A stretch of 64,000 nucleotides of DNA from Desulfospira joergensenii DSM 10085 (GCF_000420085.1 NZ_ATUG01000003.1:806001-870000); one strand, 5' to 3'. Numbered from the stretch's first letter, positions 26,374-34,938 are shown. The notes: a model not told the origin generated them from the letters alone. Program-made: numbers and translations.

Positions 26374-27212
26374 ATCCATACAGGCCTTATCCGGTACGGA
26401 TCCGGAAAATCACCACCGAGACCAGTGACAAGTCCCTGAAGACCTTTGAATTCGAATTTGAAGTCCCGGAAGACGAGGCTGCCTTTTCCTTTACCTGCGG
26501 TCAATTTGCCATGCTTTCCATCCCGGGCATAGGCGAAATCCCCATCGGAATCGCCTCATCCCCCACGGAAAAACCCATTGTCAAATTCACGGTGTTCAAG
26601 ACCGGCAAGGTGACAAGCCATCTGCACAATATGGCTGACGGAGATCCCATGGGCATCCGGGGACCTTTCGGCAACGGATTTCCCATCCAAAAGATGGAAA
26701 ATAAGAACATTTTAATCATCGGCGGAGGCTTTGCCTTTACCACCCTGAGATCCACCATTGAGATGATGCTCCAGCCCGAAAACCGGGACCGTTTCAAAGA
26801 CATTGACGTGGTCTACGGGGCAAGGCATCCGGGCATGCTTCTCTACAGGGACGAGCTGGAAGCCTGGGAAAAGAGAGACGATATCCGCATGCACATCACC
26901 GTGGACGGAACCGATGATCCGGACTGGGCCTATCACACCGGTTTTGTTCCGGCCGTGACTGAAAAATGCGCCCCCCGGTCTGAGGGTTCCACCCTGGCCC
27001 TGGTCTGCGGCCCGCCCGTCATGATTAAATTCACCCGTCCGGTTCTCAAGGATCTTGGCTATTCCGAAGACGAGATTATCATGAGCCTTGAAAACCGGAT
27101 GAAATGCGGCATCGGCATGTGCGGCCGGTGCAATATCGGCCGGGAACTGGTCTGTAAGGACGGCCCGGTATTTACCCTGGGGGAGCTGCAGAAGACCCCC
27201 GGAGAATTCTAA
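26367..27212 (+). CDS. FlxA-like NAD(P)H-FAD oxidoreductase (sulfhydrogenase gamma/AsrB/PyrK family)
   Basis: About 281 residues from ATG 26367, which overlaps the previous gene and has GGGAGGAGG upstream; a longer frame begins at 26145 but reads out of phase through flxB. The order is an FAD-binding barrel (CGQFAMLSIPGIGEIPIGIAS), a nucleotide fold (NILIIGGGFAFTTLRSTIEMM) and a C-terminal [2Fe-2S] motif (CGIGMCGRCNIG). It is the NAD(P)H entry point of the FlxABCD-Hdr complex. Whether it prefers NADH or NADPH cannot be told from what I see. Confidence 0.9.
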   Translation: MLNPYRPYPVRIRKITTETSDKSLKTFEFEFEVPEDEAAFSFTCGQFAMLSIPGIGEIPIGIASSPTEKPIVKFTVFKTGKVTSHLHNMADGDPMGIRGPFGNGFPIQKMENKNILIIGGGFAFTTLRSTIEMMLQPENRDRFKDIDVVYGARHPGMLLYRDELEAWEKRDDIRMHITVDGTDDPDWAYHTGFVPAVTEKCAPRSEGSTLALVCGPPVMIKFTRPVLKDLGYSEDEIIMSLENRMKCGIGMCGRCNIGRELVCKDGPVFTLGELQKTPGEF

Positions 27213-27265
27213 ATAATATCTGAAACTAAGTAAAAATTTAATACATAAACCATAAGGAGTTAAAA

Positions 27266-27580
27266 ATGATAAACGTCAGCGAAACAGCCCGGGAACAGGT
27301 AAAGGCCTATTTTGAAGGAAAAGAGGTCCAGCCCGTAAGGATCTTTCTCAACAGCGGGGGGTGCGGCGGCCCCAGCCTGGCCATGGCCCTGGACGAAAAA
27401 AAAGAGGACGACGCCGTATTTACCCATGACGGGATCGACTACATCATGGAAAAGAGCCTGATGAAAGAGGCATCCCCCGTGGAAGTCAACTTTTCCGGCA
27501 TGGGGTTCCGCCTCGATTCCAGTTTGAAGCTCGGAGGCGGCTGCAGTTCCTGCGGAAGTACCGGATCCTGCTGCGAGTAA
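27266..27580 (+). CDS. IscA/HesB-like small iron-sulfur protein
   Basis: 104 residues with the fold of A-type Fe-S carriers: VRIFLNSGGCGGPSLAMALDE in the middle and a Cys-rich tail (GGGCSSCGSTGSCCE) instead of the usual single CxC. The tail has five cysteines in 12 residues. The family binds and delivers Fe-S clusters; a gene with this tail beside an iron-sulfur-rich operon plausibly serves its maturation. AAGGAG lies seven bases upstream. It is probably co-transcribed with the flx genes, 53 bases before it. Confidence 0.85.
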   Translation: MINVSETAREQVKAYFEGKEVQPVRIFLNSGGCGGPSLAMALDEKKEDDAVFTHDGIDYIMEKSLMKEASPVEVNFSGMGFRLDSSLKLGGGCSSCGSTGSCCE

Positions 27581-27587
27581 AGGTCAG

Positions 27588-27645
27588 GGGCAGTTCCCTT
27601 GGATCTGCCCTAAATCTAAAACGTCCTGTCACGGGTTGACAGGAC
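27588..27645 (+). other. Two tandem hairpins before the RelE-like gene
   Basis: GGGCAG/CTGCCC (27588-27593 with 27605-27610) is followed by a perfect 9-bp hairpin GTCCTGTCA/TGACAGGAC (27623-27631 with 27637-27645). The second ends only a few bases before the GAGGAGG ribosome-binding site of the next gene. They may separate expression of that gene from the hdr-flx operon. Confidence 0.5.
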
Positions 27646-27658
27646 CTGAGGAGGAAAT

Positions 27659-28147
27659 ATGCCAGATCAGGTTCGTCTTCATCCAAAGGTCGAACGCCAG
27701 CTGGCCTCAATGGAAAAGCAGGTCAATGCTCCGGCCATTGCCGCGGGCAAGGCCAGAAAAATCATCCAGGCCCTGATCCAGGGCCAGGCCCTGACCGTTT
27801 CGGGCCTGTTAAGCGGTCGGCCGGACAGGCGGCTGAAAAACAGCCTCAAGTTTAACCTGGGGTCCGGATTCAGGCTGATCTGCATTCGGACCAAGAAGGT
27901 CATCTACGTAATGTTTGCCGGGGACCATGATGCCTGTGATGCCTGGCTGGACAAGACCAGTAAGAAAAAACCCCATAAAAAGGACCTGGACATGGCGGTC
28001 TTTACCGTGGATATCCCGACCTCCGGTCTTGACTCCAGGTTTGACGGCAGACCGCCGGATCCAGCAGACAAGTCCCTTGAAGATCCTGATTTTCCCCCTG
28101 TTTCCCAGGAGGATTTAAGAAGGGTGTTCAAAGGGCTCACCGGATAA
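27659..28147 (+). CDS. RelE/ParE-fold protein with C-terminal extension, no antitoxin nearby
   Basis: 162 residues. Residues 1-100 match the pattern of RelE/HigB-like proteins: LHPKVERQL, a helix, KNSLKFNLGSGFRLICIRTKKVIYVMFAGDHDACDAWL. The last 60 residues are acidic and proline-rich, beyond normal toxin length. RelE toxins cleave mRNA, but the usual catalytic residues cannot be confirmed by eye and there is no adjacent antitoxin. It sits between the two hdr cassettes, suggesting a domesticated or regulatory role rather than a mobile addiction module. GAGGAGG precedes the start. Confidence 0.65.
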   Translation: MPDQVRLHPKVERQLASMEKQVNAPAIAAGKARKIIQALIQGQALTVSGLLSGRPDRRLKNSLKFNLGSGFRLICIRTKKVIYVMFAGDHDACDAWLDKTSKKKPHKKDLDMAVFTVDIPTSGLDSRFDGRPPDPADKSLEDPDFPPVSQEDLRRVFKGLTG

Positions 28148-28178
28148 GGAACTCCTTACCCGCTCTCCTAAAATTCGC

Positions 28179-28251
28179 TGAACTTCCCAAGGGTTCCAAA
28201 CGCGTATCACCGGTTGATAGATTGGCCAATGCAGCCGGGGAAAATCCCCGG
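28179..28251 (+). promoter_or_regulatory. Leader of the second hdr cassette: shared 13-mer, palindrome and hairpin
   Basis: TGAACTTCCCAAG (28179-28191) occurs identically upstream of the first hdrA (20805-20817), each followed by a TTCCAAA run. A palindrome TATCA-ccggt-TGATA lies at 28205-28219, and a hairpin CCGGGGA/TCCCCGG at 28235-28251. The palindrome is a plausible operator. The ATG of the HdrA gene follows 28 bases later. Confidence 0.45.
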
Positions 28252-28279
28252 TGTAAACTAAATCTTTAAAACGGACGAT

Positions 28280-31200
28280 ATGAATATGGAAAATGAGAAT
28301 CTTGTGGGTTCCGTAATGGTCATCGGTTCCGGGATTGCCGGCATCCAGGCATCCCTGGATCTTGCCGATTCAGGCTTTCTGGTCCACCTGGTGGAAAAAC
28401 AGCCCCAGATCGGCGGGGTCATGGCCCAGCTGGACAAAACCTTTCCCACCAATGACTGCGCCATGTGCGTGATCTCTCCCAAACTGGTGGAAGCAGGCCG
28501 CCATCTCAACATAGACCTGCATACCATGGCCCGGGTGGAAAAGGTGGAAGGGGACATGGGCAATTTTACCGTGACCCTGGTTCAGGAACCCCGATACGTG
28601 GACCTGGACAAGTGCACGGCCTGCGGGGAATGCGTCAAGGTCTGCCCCGTGGAGGTCAAAAACGATTTTGACCAGGGGCTGCGCACCCGAAATGCCATAT
28701 ATAAGCTCTATCCCCAGGGCATGCCCGGAGCCTTTGCCGTTGACAAGCGTTCCGTGGCGCCCTGCAAGGCCACCTGCCCGGCCCATGTATCCATCCAGGG
28801 ATTCATCGCCCTGATGAACCAGGGCAAGCACCACGAGGCCCTGAAACTGTTCAAACAGGAACACCCCTTTCCCGGTTCCTGCGGCCGGGTCTGCCACCAT
28901 CCCTGCGAGTCTGTCTGCACCCGGGGGGACGCGGACCAGCCCCTGGCCATCCAATATCTTCACCGGTACATTGCCCAGCTGGACCTGGACAGCGAAGAAG
29001 GTCCCTGGGTCCCTGATATTCTTGAAGAACGGCCCGAGAAAGTGGCTGTTGTGGGTTCCGGCCCTGCCGGGCTGACCGCTGCCTATTACCTGGCCCAGAA
29101 AGGGTACAAGGTCACCATATTTGAGAAGCTGCCCGTCAAGGGCGGGATGATGGCCGTGGGTATCCCGGAATACCGCCTGCCCAAGGCGGAACTTGCAAAA
29201 GAGATCGACGTCATAGAAAAATTGGGTGTTGAGATCAAAACCTCTGTGGAATTCGGCAAAGACATCACCCTGGAAAGCCTGAAAAAGGAGGGGTACGCCT
29301 CTTTGTTCATGGCCACGGGCCTGCACGGGTCCAGGGGACTGGGCGTCAAAGGTGAAGACCTTGAGGGCGTGCTCAAGGGAACCGAGTTCCTGAGAAATGC
29401 GGCCATGGGCAAGGGAGAGAAACTCTCCGGCAAGGTCATTGTCATCGGCGGCGGCAACGTGGCCGTGGACGTGGCCCTGACCGCCCGGCGCCTGGGCTCC
29501 GACGATGTGACCATGGTCTGCCTGGAAAAACGGGACGAGATGCCGGCCTGGGATTACGAGATCGAAGAGGCCCTGGAAGAAAAGGTCCACATCGTCAACA
29601 GCCAGGGACCTTTGCGTTTCTATGGGGACGACTCCGGAAAAGTCAACGAGGTCAGCTTCCAGGAATGCACGGCCGTGTTTGACGAAAACGGAAGGTTCAA
29701 TCCCCAGTACGACGACTGCAAGCTCACCTCCTATGAGGCGGACACGGTGATCGTGGCCATCGGCCAGATGGGAGAGACCGGTTTTGCCGGTAAAGAGGGC
29801 ATCGCCCTGACCCCCCCGGGGGGATATGAGGCAGATCCTGTTACCCTCCAGACCCCCATTGACTGGGTCTTTGCCGGGGGGGACGCCTATTACGGCCCCA
29901 AATCCGTTGTGGACGCCATTGCCTCGGGCAAGACCGCGGCCGAGTCCATCCACCGGTTTATCAACGGACTGGATCTCTTTGAAGACCGGGAAAAGAGCTA
30001 TGAGTTTGAAAAACCGGAGATCGAGAATGTTCCCCGGCTGGAAAGGGTGCACCCGGACAAGATCAGCGTGGCCGACCGGGAGGGCAACTTCAAAGAGGTC
30101 ACCCTGGACCTGGCCCTTGAAGCCATTGAAAGGGAAGTATCCCGGTGCCTGTCCTGCGGGATCTGTTCCGAGTGCTACCAATGCGTGGAGGCCTGTGTGG
30201 CCGGGGCGGTTGACCATTTCATGACACCTCAAAAAATCACCCTGAACGTGGGAGCCGTCATTGCCTCCCCCGGGTTTATCCCCTTTGACCCCTCCCTCCA
30301 TGCCGTCTACAATTATCTTTCCCATCCCAACGTGGTCACCAGCCTGGAGTTCGAACGGATATTATCGGCTTCCGGTCCCTATGAGGGCCATCTGGTAAGG
30401 CCTTCGGACGAAACTTCCCCGAAAAAAATCGCCTGGCTCCAGTGCACCGGGTCCAGGGATGTCAATACCTGTGACAATGCATACTGCTCCTCGGTCTGCT
30501 GCATGTACGCGGTCAAACAGACCGTCATCGCCAAGGAACACAGCCCGGAAGAGCTGGACACGGCCGTGTTCTTCATGGACATGAGAACCTATGGAAAGGA
30601 GTTTGACCGCTACTATCTCAGGGCCAGGGATGAGGCCGGGGTCCGTTTTGTCCGGTCCCGGGTTCACACGGTGGAGCCCCATGAAAACCAGACCCTCATG
30701 CTCCGGTACATCACCGAATCCGGGGATCTGGAAGAGGAGATCTTTGACATGGTGGTCCTCTCCGTGGGCCTGGTTTCCGGAGAAGGCAACCAGGAGCTGG
30801 CCCAGACCCTGGACATCGGGCTGAACAGGCATAAATTTGCCGAGACCCGGGACCTGACACCGGTTCAAACCGGGAGAAAAGGGATCTATGCCTGCGGAGT
30901 ATTCCAGGGCCCAAAGGATATTCCCCAGTCGGTCATGGAAGCCTCGGCAGCCGCAGCCTGTGCGGCCCAGGCCCTGGCCCCGGCCCGGGGAACCCTGACC
31001 CGGACCCGGGATCTTCCCCCGGAAAAGGACTTTTCAGGCCAGCCTCCCCGGGTGGGGGTGTTTGTCTGCAATTGCGGGATCAACATCGGGGGGATTGCCG
31101 ATGTTCCTGAAGTCCGGGACTATGCAGCCACCCTGCCCAACGTGGTTCATGTGGAGGACAACCTCTTTACCTGCTCCCAGGATACCCAGGACAAGATCAA

Positions 31201-32734
31201 GGAGGTAATCCTTGAAAAAGATATCAACCGGGTGGTGGTGGCCTCCTGCTCTCCCAGGACCCATGAACCCCTTTTCCAGGAGACCATCCGGGAAGCCGGC
31301 CTGAACAAGTATCTGTTTGAAATGGCCAATATACGGGACCAGAACACCTGGGTCCACATGAACAACCCGGACCTGGCCACAAAAAAGGCCAAGGATCTGG
31401 TCTCCATGGCCGTGGCCAAGGCCAATTGCATCGAGCCCCTGTACCAGACCCCCTTGAACGTGATCAAGGCCCTGCTGGTGGTGGGCGGCGGAGCCGCCGG
31501 CATGGAAGCGGCCCTGTGCGCGGCCGACCAGGAATTTGACGTGATTCTCGTGGAAAGGGAAGACCATCTGGGCGGAGTGGCCAAGAAACTGCTGACAACG
31601 GCCCAGGGAGAGAAAATTCCTCCCTATCTTAAGAGCCTTTCCCAAAAGGTGATGGAACATGAAAGGATCCGGGTGCTGCTTAACGCCCAGGTTGTGGGAA
31701 CCGGCGGCATCATGGGCAATTTCTCCACCGAGATCATGGTGGGGGGAAACCGGGAAGGCGAAACCGGAAAAATCGGGGCCCTCACCGTGGAGCACGGGGC
31801 CACTATCCTGGCCACCGGCGGCAGCGAGTATCAGCCCAGGGAGTTCCTCTACAAAGAACACCCGGAAATCTATACCCACCTGGACCTGAACCGGGCCCTG
31901 GATCAAGAGGATGATAAAATTTTCAAGGCCGACACCATCGTCTTTATCCAGTGCGTGGGATCCAGGAACGAGGAACGCCCCTATTGCAGCAAGATCTGCT
32001 GTACCAATACCATGATCAAGGCCCTGAAGATAAAAGAGAAAAATCCCCAAGCCCGGATATTTGTCCTCTACCGGGACATCCGGACTTACGGGGTCCGGGA
32101 GGATCTCTACACCCGGGCCAGAAACGAGGGCATCCTCTTTATCCGGTACGACGAAGACCATCCGCCCCAGGTTTCCCTGGGGGACAGCCAGACCCTGGAG
32201 GTAAGGCTCCATGAAAAGATACTCGACCGGAAGGTTCTCATCACCCCGGATGCCCTGATCCTGGCTGCGGCCGTGATTCCCAACGAGAACAAGGAACTAT
32301 TCGAACAATTCAAGGTCCCGGTCAATGCGGACGGATTCCTCAACGAAGCCCATGCCAAACTGCGGCCCGTGGATTTTGCCTCGGAGGGGATCTTCCTGGC
32401 CGGTCTTGCCCATTACCCCAAATCCCTGGACGAATCCATTGCACAAGGCCGGGCTGCCGTGGCCCGGGCCGCTTGCGTCCTGTCCAGGGACAAGATCCTG
32501 GTGGGGGGAGTGGTGGCGGAAAACCGGTTCCCGGACAAATGCGCCCGGTGCCTGGTCTGTGTGAGATCCTGTCCCTACGGGGTGCCAAAGGTTGTGGACG
32601 GCCATGCGTACATTGAACCGGCCCTGTGCCACGGATGCGGGGTGTGCGCGGCGGAATGCCCGGCCAAGATCATCACCCTCAACCATTTCACGGACCGGCA
32701 GATCAATGAAAAATCCAAGGCCCTTTTTGCATAA
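28280..32734 (+). CDS. HdrA with internal GltD-like NAD(P)H:FAD domain (chimeric bifurcating subunit)
   Basis: 1484 residues. HdrA sequence runs to about 155 (GSGIAGIQASLDLADSGF, TFPTNDCAMC, ferredoxin motif at 112-122). A complete GltD-like block then occupies about 155-600: its own Fer4_20 cysteines (162, 166, 201, 205, 209, 213), FAD motif GSGPAG at 259-264, GIPEYRLPK, and NAD(P)H motif VIGGGNVAVDVAL at 388-400. HdrA resumes with a ferredoxin motif (CGICSECYQCVEAC, from 626), a second Rossmann motif (VVGGGAAGMEAAL) and C-terminal motifs CARCLVCVRSC and CHGCGVCAAEC. Without the insert the protein is close to the 1011-residue paralogue. mvhD, metV and metF follow, so it probably couples NAD(P)H to methylene-tetrahydrofolate reduction or its reversal. 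Confidence 0.92.
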   Translation: MNMENENLVGSVMVIGSGIAGIQASLDLADSGFLVHLVEKQPQIGGVMAQLDKTFPTNDCAMCVISPKLVEAGRHLNIDLHTMARVEKVEGDMGNFTVTLVQEPRYVDLDKCTACGECVKVCPVEVKNDFDQGLRTRNAIYKLYPQGMPGAFAVDKRSVAPCKATCPAHVSIQGFIALMNQGKHHEALKLFKQEHPFPGSCGRVCHHPCESVCTRGDADQPLAIQYLHRYIAQLDLDSEEGPWVPDILEERPEKVAVVGSGPAGLTAAYYLAQKGYKVTIFEKLPVKGGMMAVGIPEYRLPKAELAKEIDVIEKLGVEIKTSVEFGKDITLESLKKEGYASLFMATGLHGSRGLGVKGEDLEGVLKGTEFLRNAAMGKGEKLSGKVIVIGGGNVAVDVALTARRLGSDDVTMVCLEKRDEMPAWDYEIEEALEEKVHIVNSQGPLRFYGDDSGKVNEVSFQECTAVFDENGRFNPQYDDCKLTSYEADTVIVAIGQMGETGFAGKEGIALTPPGGYEADPVTLQTPIDWVFAGGDAYYGPKSVVDAIASGKTAAESIHRFINGLDLFEDREKSYEFEKPEIENVPRLERVHPDKISVADREGNFKEVTLDLALEAIEREVSRCLSCGICSECYQCVEACVAGAVDHFMTPQKITLNVGAVIASPGFIPFDPSLHAVYNYLSHPNVVTSLEFERILSASGPYEGHLVRPSDETSPKKIAWLQCTGSRDVNTCDNAYCSSVCCMYAVKQTVIAKEHSPEELDTAVFFMDMRTYGKEFDRYYLRARDEAGVRFVRSRVHTVEPHENQTLMLRYITESGDLEEEIFDMVVLSVGLVSGEGNQELAQTLDIGLNRHKFAETRDLTPVQTGRKGIYACGVFQGPKDIPQSVMEASAAAACAAQALAPARGTLTRTRDLPPEKDFSGQPPRVGVFVCNCGINIGGIADVPEVRDYAATLPNVVHVEDNLFTCSQDTQDKIKEVILEKDINRVVVASCSPRTHEPLFQETIREAGLNKYLFEMANIRDQNTWVHMNNPDLATKKAKDLVSMAVAKANCIEPLYQTPLNVIKALLVVGGGAAGMEAALCAADQEFDVILVEREDHLGGVAKKLLTTAQGEKIPPYLKSLSQKVMEHERIRVLLNAQVVGTGGIMGNFSTEIMVGGNREGETGKIGALTVEHGATILATGGSEYQPREFLYKEHPEIYTHLDLNRALDQEDDKIFKADTIVFIQCVGSRNEERPYCSKICCTNTMIKALKIKEKNPQARIFVLYRDIRTYGVREDLYTRARNEGILFIRYDEDHPPQVSLGDSQTLEVRLHEKILDRKVLITPDALILAAAVIPNENKELFEQFKVPVNADGFLNEAHAKLRPVDFASEGIFLAGLAHYPKSLDESIAQGRAAVARAACVLSRDKILVGGVVAENRFPDKCARCLVCVRSCPYGVPKVVDGHAYIEPALCHGCGVCAAECPAKIITLNHFTDRQINEKSKALFA

Positions 32735-32740
32735 AACACA

Positions 32741-32768
32741 GGCAGAGGGGCAAGGCGCCCCCTCTGCC
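32741..32768 (+). other. Intercistronic hairpin between chimeric hdrA and mvhD
   Basis: GGCAGAGGGG (32741-32750) and CCCCTCTGCC (32759-32768) form a perfect 10-bp stem. It lies in the 62-base gap inside the cassette and has no T-run, so it may be an mRNA processing or stabilising element that sets different levels for hdrA and mvhD-metVF. Confidence 0.5.
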
Positions 32769-32796
32769 GGGGCTTTCACATAGCAAGGAGAAGATC

Positions 32797-33231
32797 ATGA
32801 CAGAAAACTTTGAACCCCAGATCGTGGGTTTCTGCTGTAAGTACTGTGCCTATGCCGCCGCAGACCTGGCCGGCTCAATGAGGATTTCCTATCCGCCCAA
32901 TATCAAGATCATCCAGGTGCCCTGTACGGGCCGGATCGATGTCATCCACATATTAAAGGCCCTTGAAGAAGGGGCGGACGGCGTAATGGTGGCCGGCTGC
33001 CTGGAAGGAGAGTGTCATTTTCTGGAGGGCAATTTCAAGGCCCGGGCCCGGGTAAATTCTGTGAAAAAGATCCTGGATGAGATCCGTCTGGAGCCCGACC
33101 GGGTGGTGATGTACAATCTGTCCTCGGCCATGGGACCCAGGTTTGCCGAAATCTGCCAGGATATGGCAGAGAAAATTACCATGCTTGGCCCAAGTCCCAT
33201 GAAAAAAATCAAAGAAACCGGTGCCGCCTGA
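32797..33231 (+). CDS. mvhD: MvhD-like electron-transfer subunit of the metVF cassette
   Basis: 144 residues, paralogous to the protein encoded at 23885. Conserved segments are GFCCKYCAYAAADLAG, IQVPCTGRIDVIHIL and VAGCLEGECHFLEGNFKARAR, which hold the [2Fe-2S] cysteines. It would connect HdrA to MetV-MetF. AAGGAG lies seven bases before the start. The order hdrA-mvhD-metV-metF resembles the Moorella-type MetVF-HdrABC-MvhD gene set, but hdrB and hdrC are missing here. Confidence 0.92.
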   Translation: MTENFEPQIVGFCCKYCAYAAADLAGSMRISYPPNIKIIQVPCTGRIDVIHILKALEEGADGVMVAGCLEGECHFLEGNFKARARVNSVKKILDEIRLEPDRVVMYNLSSAMGPRFAEICQDMAEKITMLGPSPMKKIKETGAA

Positions 33232-33285
33232 TTTCTCCCAGGGTTTGGACCGCTTATTCTTAACTTTCTATTGAAGGGGTTTCAT

Positions 33286-33954
33286 ATGATCATTGCCCAA
33301 AAAAAACCGATTCAGGAAATTATCCGGGAAACAGAAATCTATGACCGCATCCTGATCCTGGGGTGCAACGAATGTGTAACCGTGTGCGAGGCCGGCGGCA
33401 AAAAAGAGGTGGAGGTTCTGGCATCGGCCCTGAGAATGTATTTCATCACCCAGGGAAAGGAAAAAGTCATTTCCGAGAGGACCCTGGAGCGCCAGTGCGA
33501 CCACGAATATCTGGAGGAGATCCGCTCCAATATCGATGATTACGACGCTGTTGTCTCCCTGGCCTGCGGGGTGGGGGTCCAGTTTGCAGCGGAAAAATAT
33601 CTGACCACGCCTTTGCTTCCGGGCGTCAACACGGTCTGCCTGGGGGCCAATGAAGACCGGGGACTCTGGACCGAGCGGTGCCAGGCCTGCGGCTCCTGTG
33701 TTCTGGCCAGGACCGGGGGGATCTGTCCGGTCTCCCGGTGCGCCAAGCGGGTGCTCAACGGTCCCTGCGGAGGGTCCACCAACGGCAAGTGCGAGCTGGG
33801 GCCGGACACGGACTGTGCCTGGCAGCTCATCATTGACCGGCTCAAGGCCCTGGGCAAAATGGATGACTACGAGAAAGTCGCCCCCATCAAGGACTGGTCC
33901 ACAGACCGGGCCGGCGGCCCCAGAACCGTAACAAGGGAGGATGTGAAGATATGA
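33286..33954 (+). CDS. metV: MetV-like iron-sulfur/zinc subunit of methylene-tetrahydrofolate reductase
   Basis: About 222 residues from ATG 33286 (GAAGGGG upstream; an in-frame TTG at 33271 is less likely). The N-terminal part has ILGCNECVTVCEAGGKKEVE; the C-terminal part has many cysteines (CQACGSCVLARTGGICP, CAKRVLNGPCGGSTNGKCEL). This is the MTHFR C-terminal-type domain found in MetV of acetogens, where it binds MetF and relays electrons. It overlaps metF by four bases. Confidence 0.9.
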   Translation: MIIAQKKPIQEIIRETEIYDRILILGCNECVTVCEAGGKKEVEVLASALRMYFITQGKEKVISERTLERQCDHEYLEEIRSNIDDYDAVVSLACGVGVQFAAEKYLTTPLLPGVNTVCLGANEDRGLWTERCQACGSCVLARTGGICPVSRCAKRVLNGPCGGSTNGKCELGPDTDCAWQLIIDRLKALGKMDDYEKVAPIKDWSTDRAGGPRTVTREDVKI

Positions 33955-34883
33955 GCGAGCTGATGACACAAAGCAGACTGGAAAAGATATTAAAGGCCGG
34001 CCACCTGGGCGTCACCTCCGAGTGCGGACCGCCCAGGGGAAGTGACGCGGAAGAGGTAAAGGAAAAAGGCCGGCTCATCAAGGATTATGTGGATGCCATC
34101 AATGTCACGGACAACCAGACCGCCATGACCCGGATGTCCTCTCTGGCCGCCTGTATCCACCTCAAGCTCATGGGCATTGAGCCGGTTCTGCAGATGGTGA
34201 CCCGGGATAGAAACCGGGTGGCCCTCCAGAGCGATATCCTGGGCGCCGCCTCCTTTGACATCCCCAATATGCTCTGTCTTTCCGGGGACCACCAGAGCTT
34301 CGGGGACTGTGCCCAGGGCCAGAACGTCCATGATCTCGATTCCATGCAGCTGCTCCAGACCGTCCGCCACATGAGGGACCAGGGCAAGTTTTTGGGCGGA
34401 GACGAGATCAAGCGTCCGCCCAAAATATTTGTGGGCGCCGCAGCCAACCCCTTTGCCGATCCCTTTGAGATAAGGGTGCCGAGGCTTGCCAAAAAGATCG
34501 CCTGCGGTGCCGAGTTCATCCAGACCCAGTGCATCTACAACATCGACAAGTTCAAAGAGTGGATCAAAAGGGCAAGGGATAGGGGCCTTACCCAAAAGGT
34601 CTTTATCATGGCCGGCATGACCCCCATGAAATCCGTGGGTATGGCCAAGTACATGGCCAAAAAAGTCCCGGGCATGGACGTGCCCGAGGAGATCATAAAG
34701 CGCCTTGCCGGGGTGGAAAAGGGCAAACAGGCCCAGGAAGGCATTGATATCTGTGTGGAGCATATCCAGGAACTCAAGGAGGTGGACGGGGTTGCAGGAT
34801 TCCACATCATGGCCATTGAGTGGGAGGAAAAAGTTCCTGAGATCGTGGAAAGAAGCAGCCTGTTTCCCAGGCCCGAAGTGTAG
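33951..34883 (+). CDS. metF: 5,10-Methylenetetrahydrofolate reductase
   Basis: 310 residues of the MetF barrel family. Typical elements are TSECGPPRGSDAEEV near the start, YVDAINVTDNQTAMTRMS, LQMVTRDRNRVALQSD and LCLSGDH. The enzyme interconverts methylene- and methyl-tetrahydrofolate in the methyl branch of the Wood-Ljungdahl pathway. Being coupled to metV, mvhD and an HdrA indicates that it does not use NAD(P)H directly. The direction, reductive for biosynthesis or oxidative for acetate oxidation, cannot be told here. A bidirectional terminator follows. Confidence 0.95.
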   Translation: MSELMTQSRLEKILKAGHLGVTSECGPPRGSDAEEVKEKGRLIKDYVDAINVTDNQTAMTRMSSLAACIHLKLMGIEPVLQMVTRDRNRVALQSDILGAASFDIPNMLCLSGDHQSFGDCAQGQNVHDLDSMQLLQTVRHMRDQGKFLGGDEIKRPPKIFVGAAANPFADPFEIRVPRLAKKIACGAEFIQTQCIYNIDKFKEWIKRARDRGLTQKVFIMAGMTPMKSVGMAKYMAKKVPGMDVPEEIIKRLAGVEKGKQAQEGIDICVEHIQELKEVDGVAGFHIMAIEWEEKVPEIVERSSLFPRPEV

Positions 34884-34890
34884 AACGCTT

Positions 34891-34925
34891 ATCCGGGACC
34901 TGCTGTTTCCGGCAGGATCCCGGAT
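34891..34925. terminator. Hairpin terminator between metF and the convergent dioxygenase gene
   Basis: ATCCGGGA (34891-34898) pairs with TCCCGGAT (34918-34925). An inner CCTGC/GCAGG extends the stem with one bulged base. It lies between convergent genes with no long T-run. Confidence 0.55.
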
Positions 34926-34938
34926 CACCTGAATTGAT

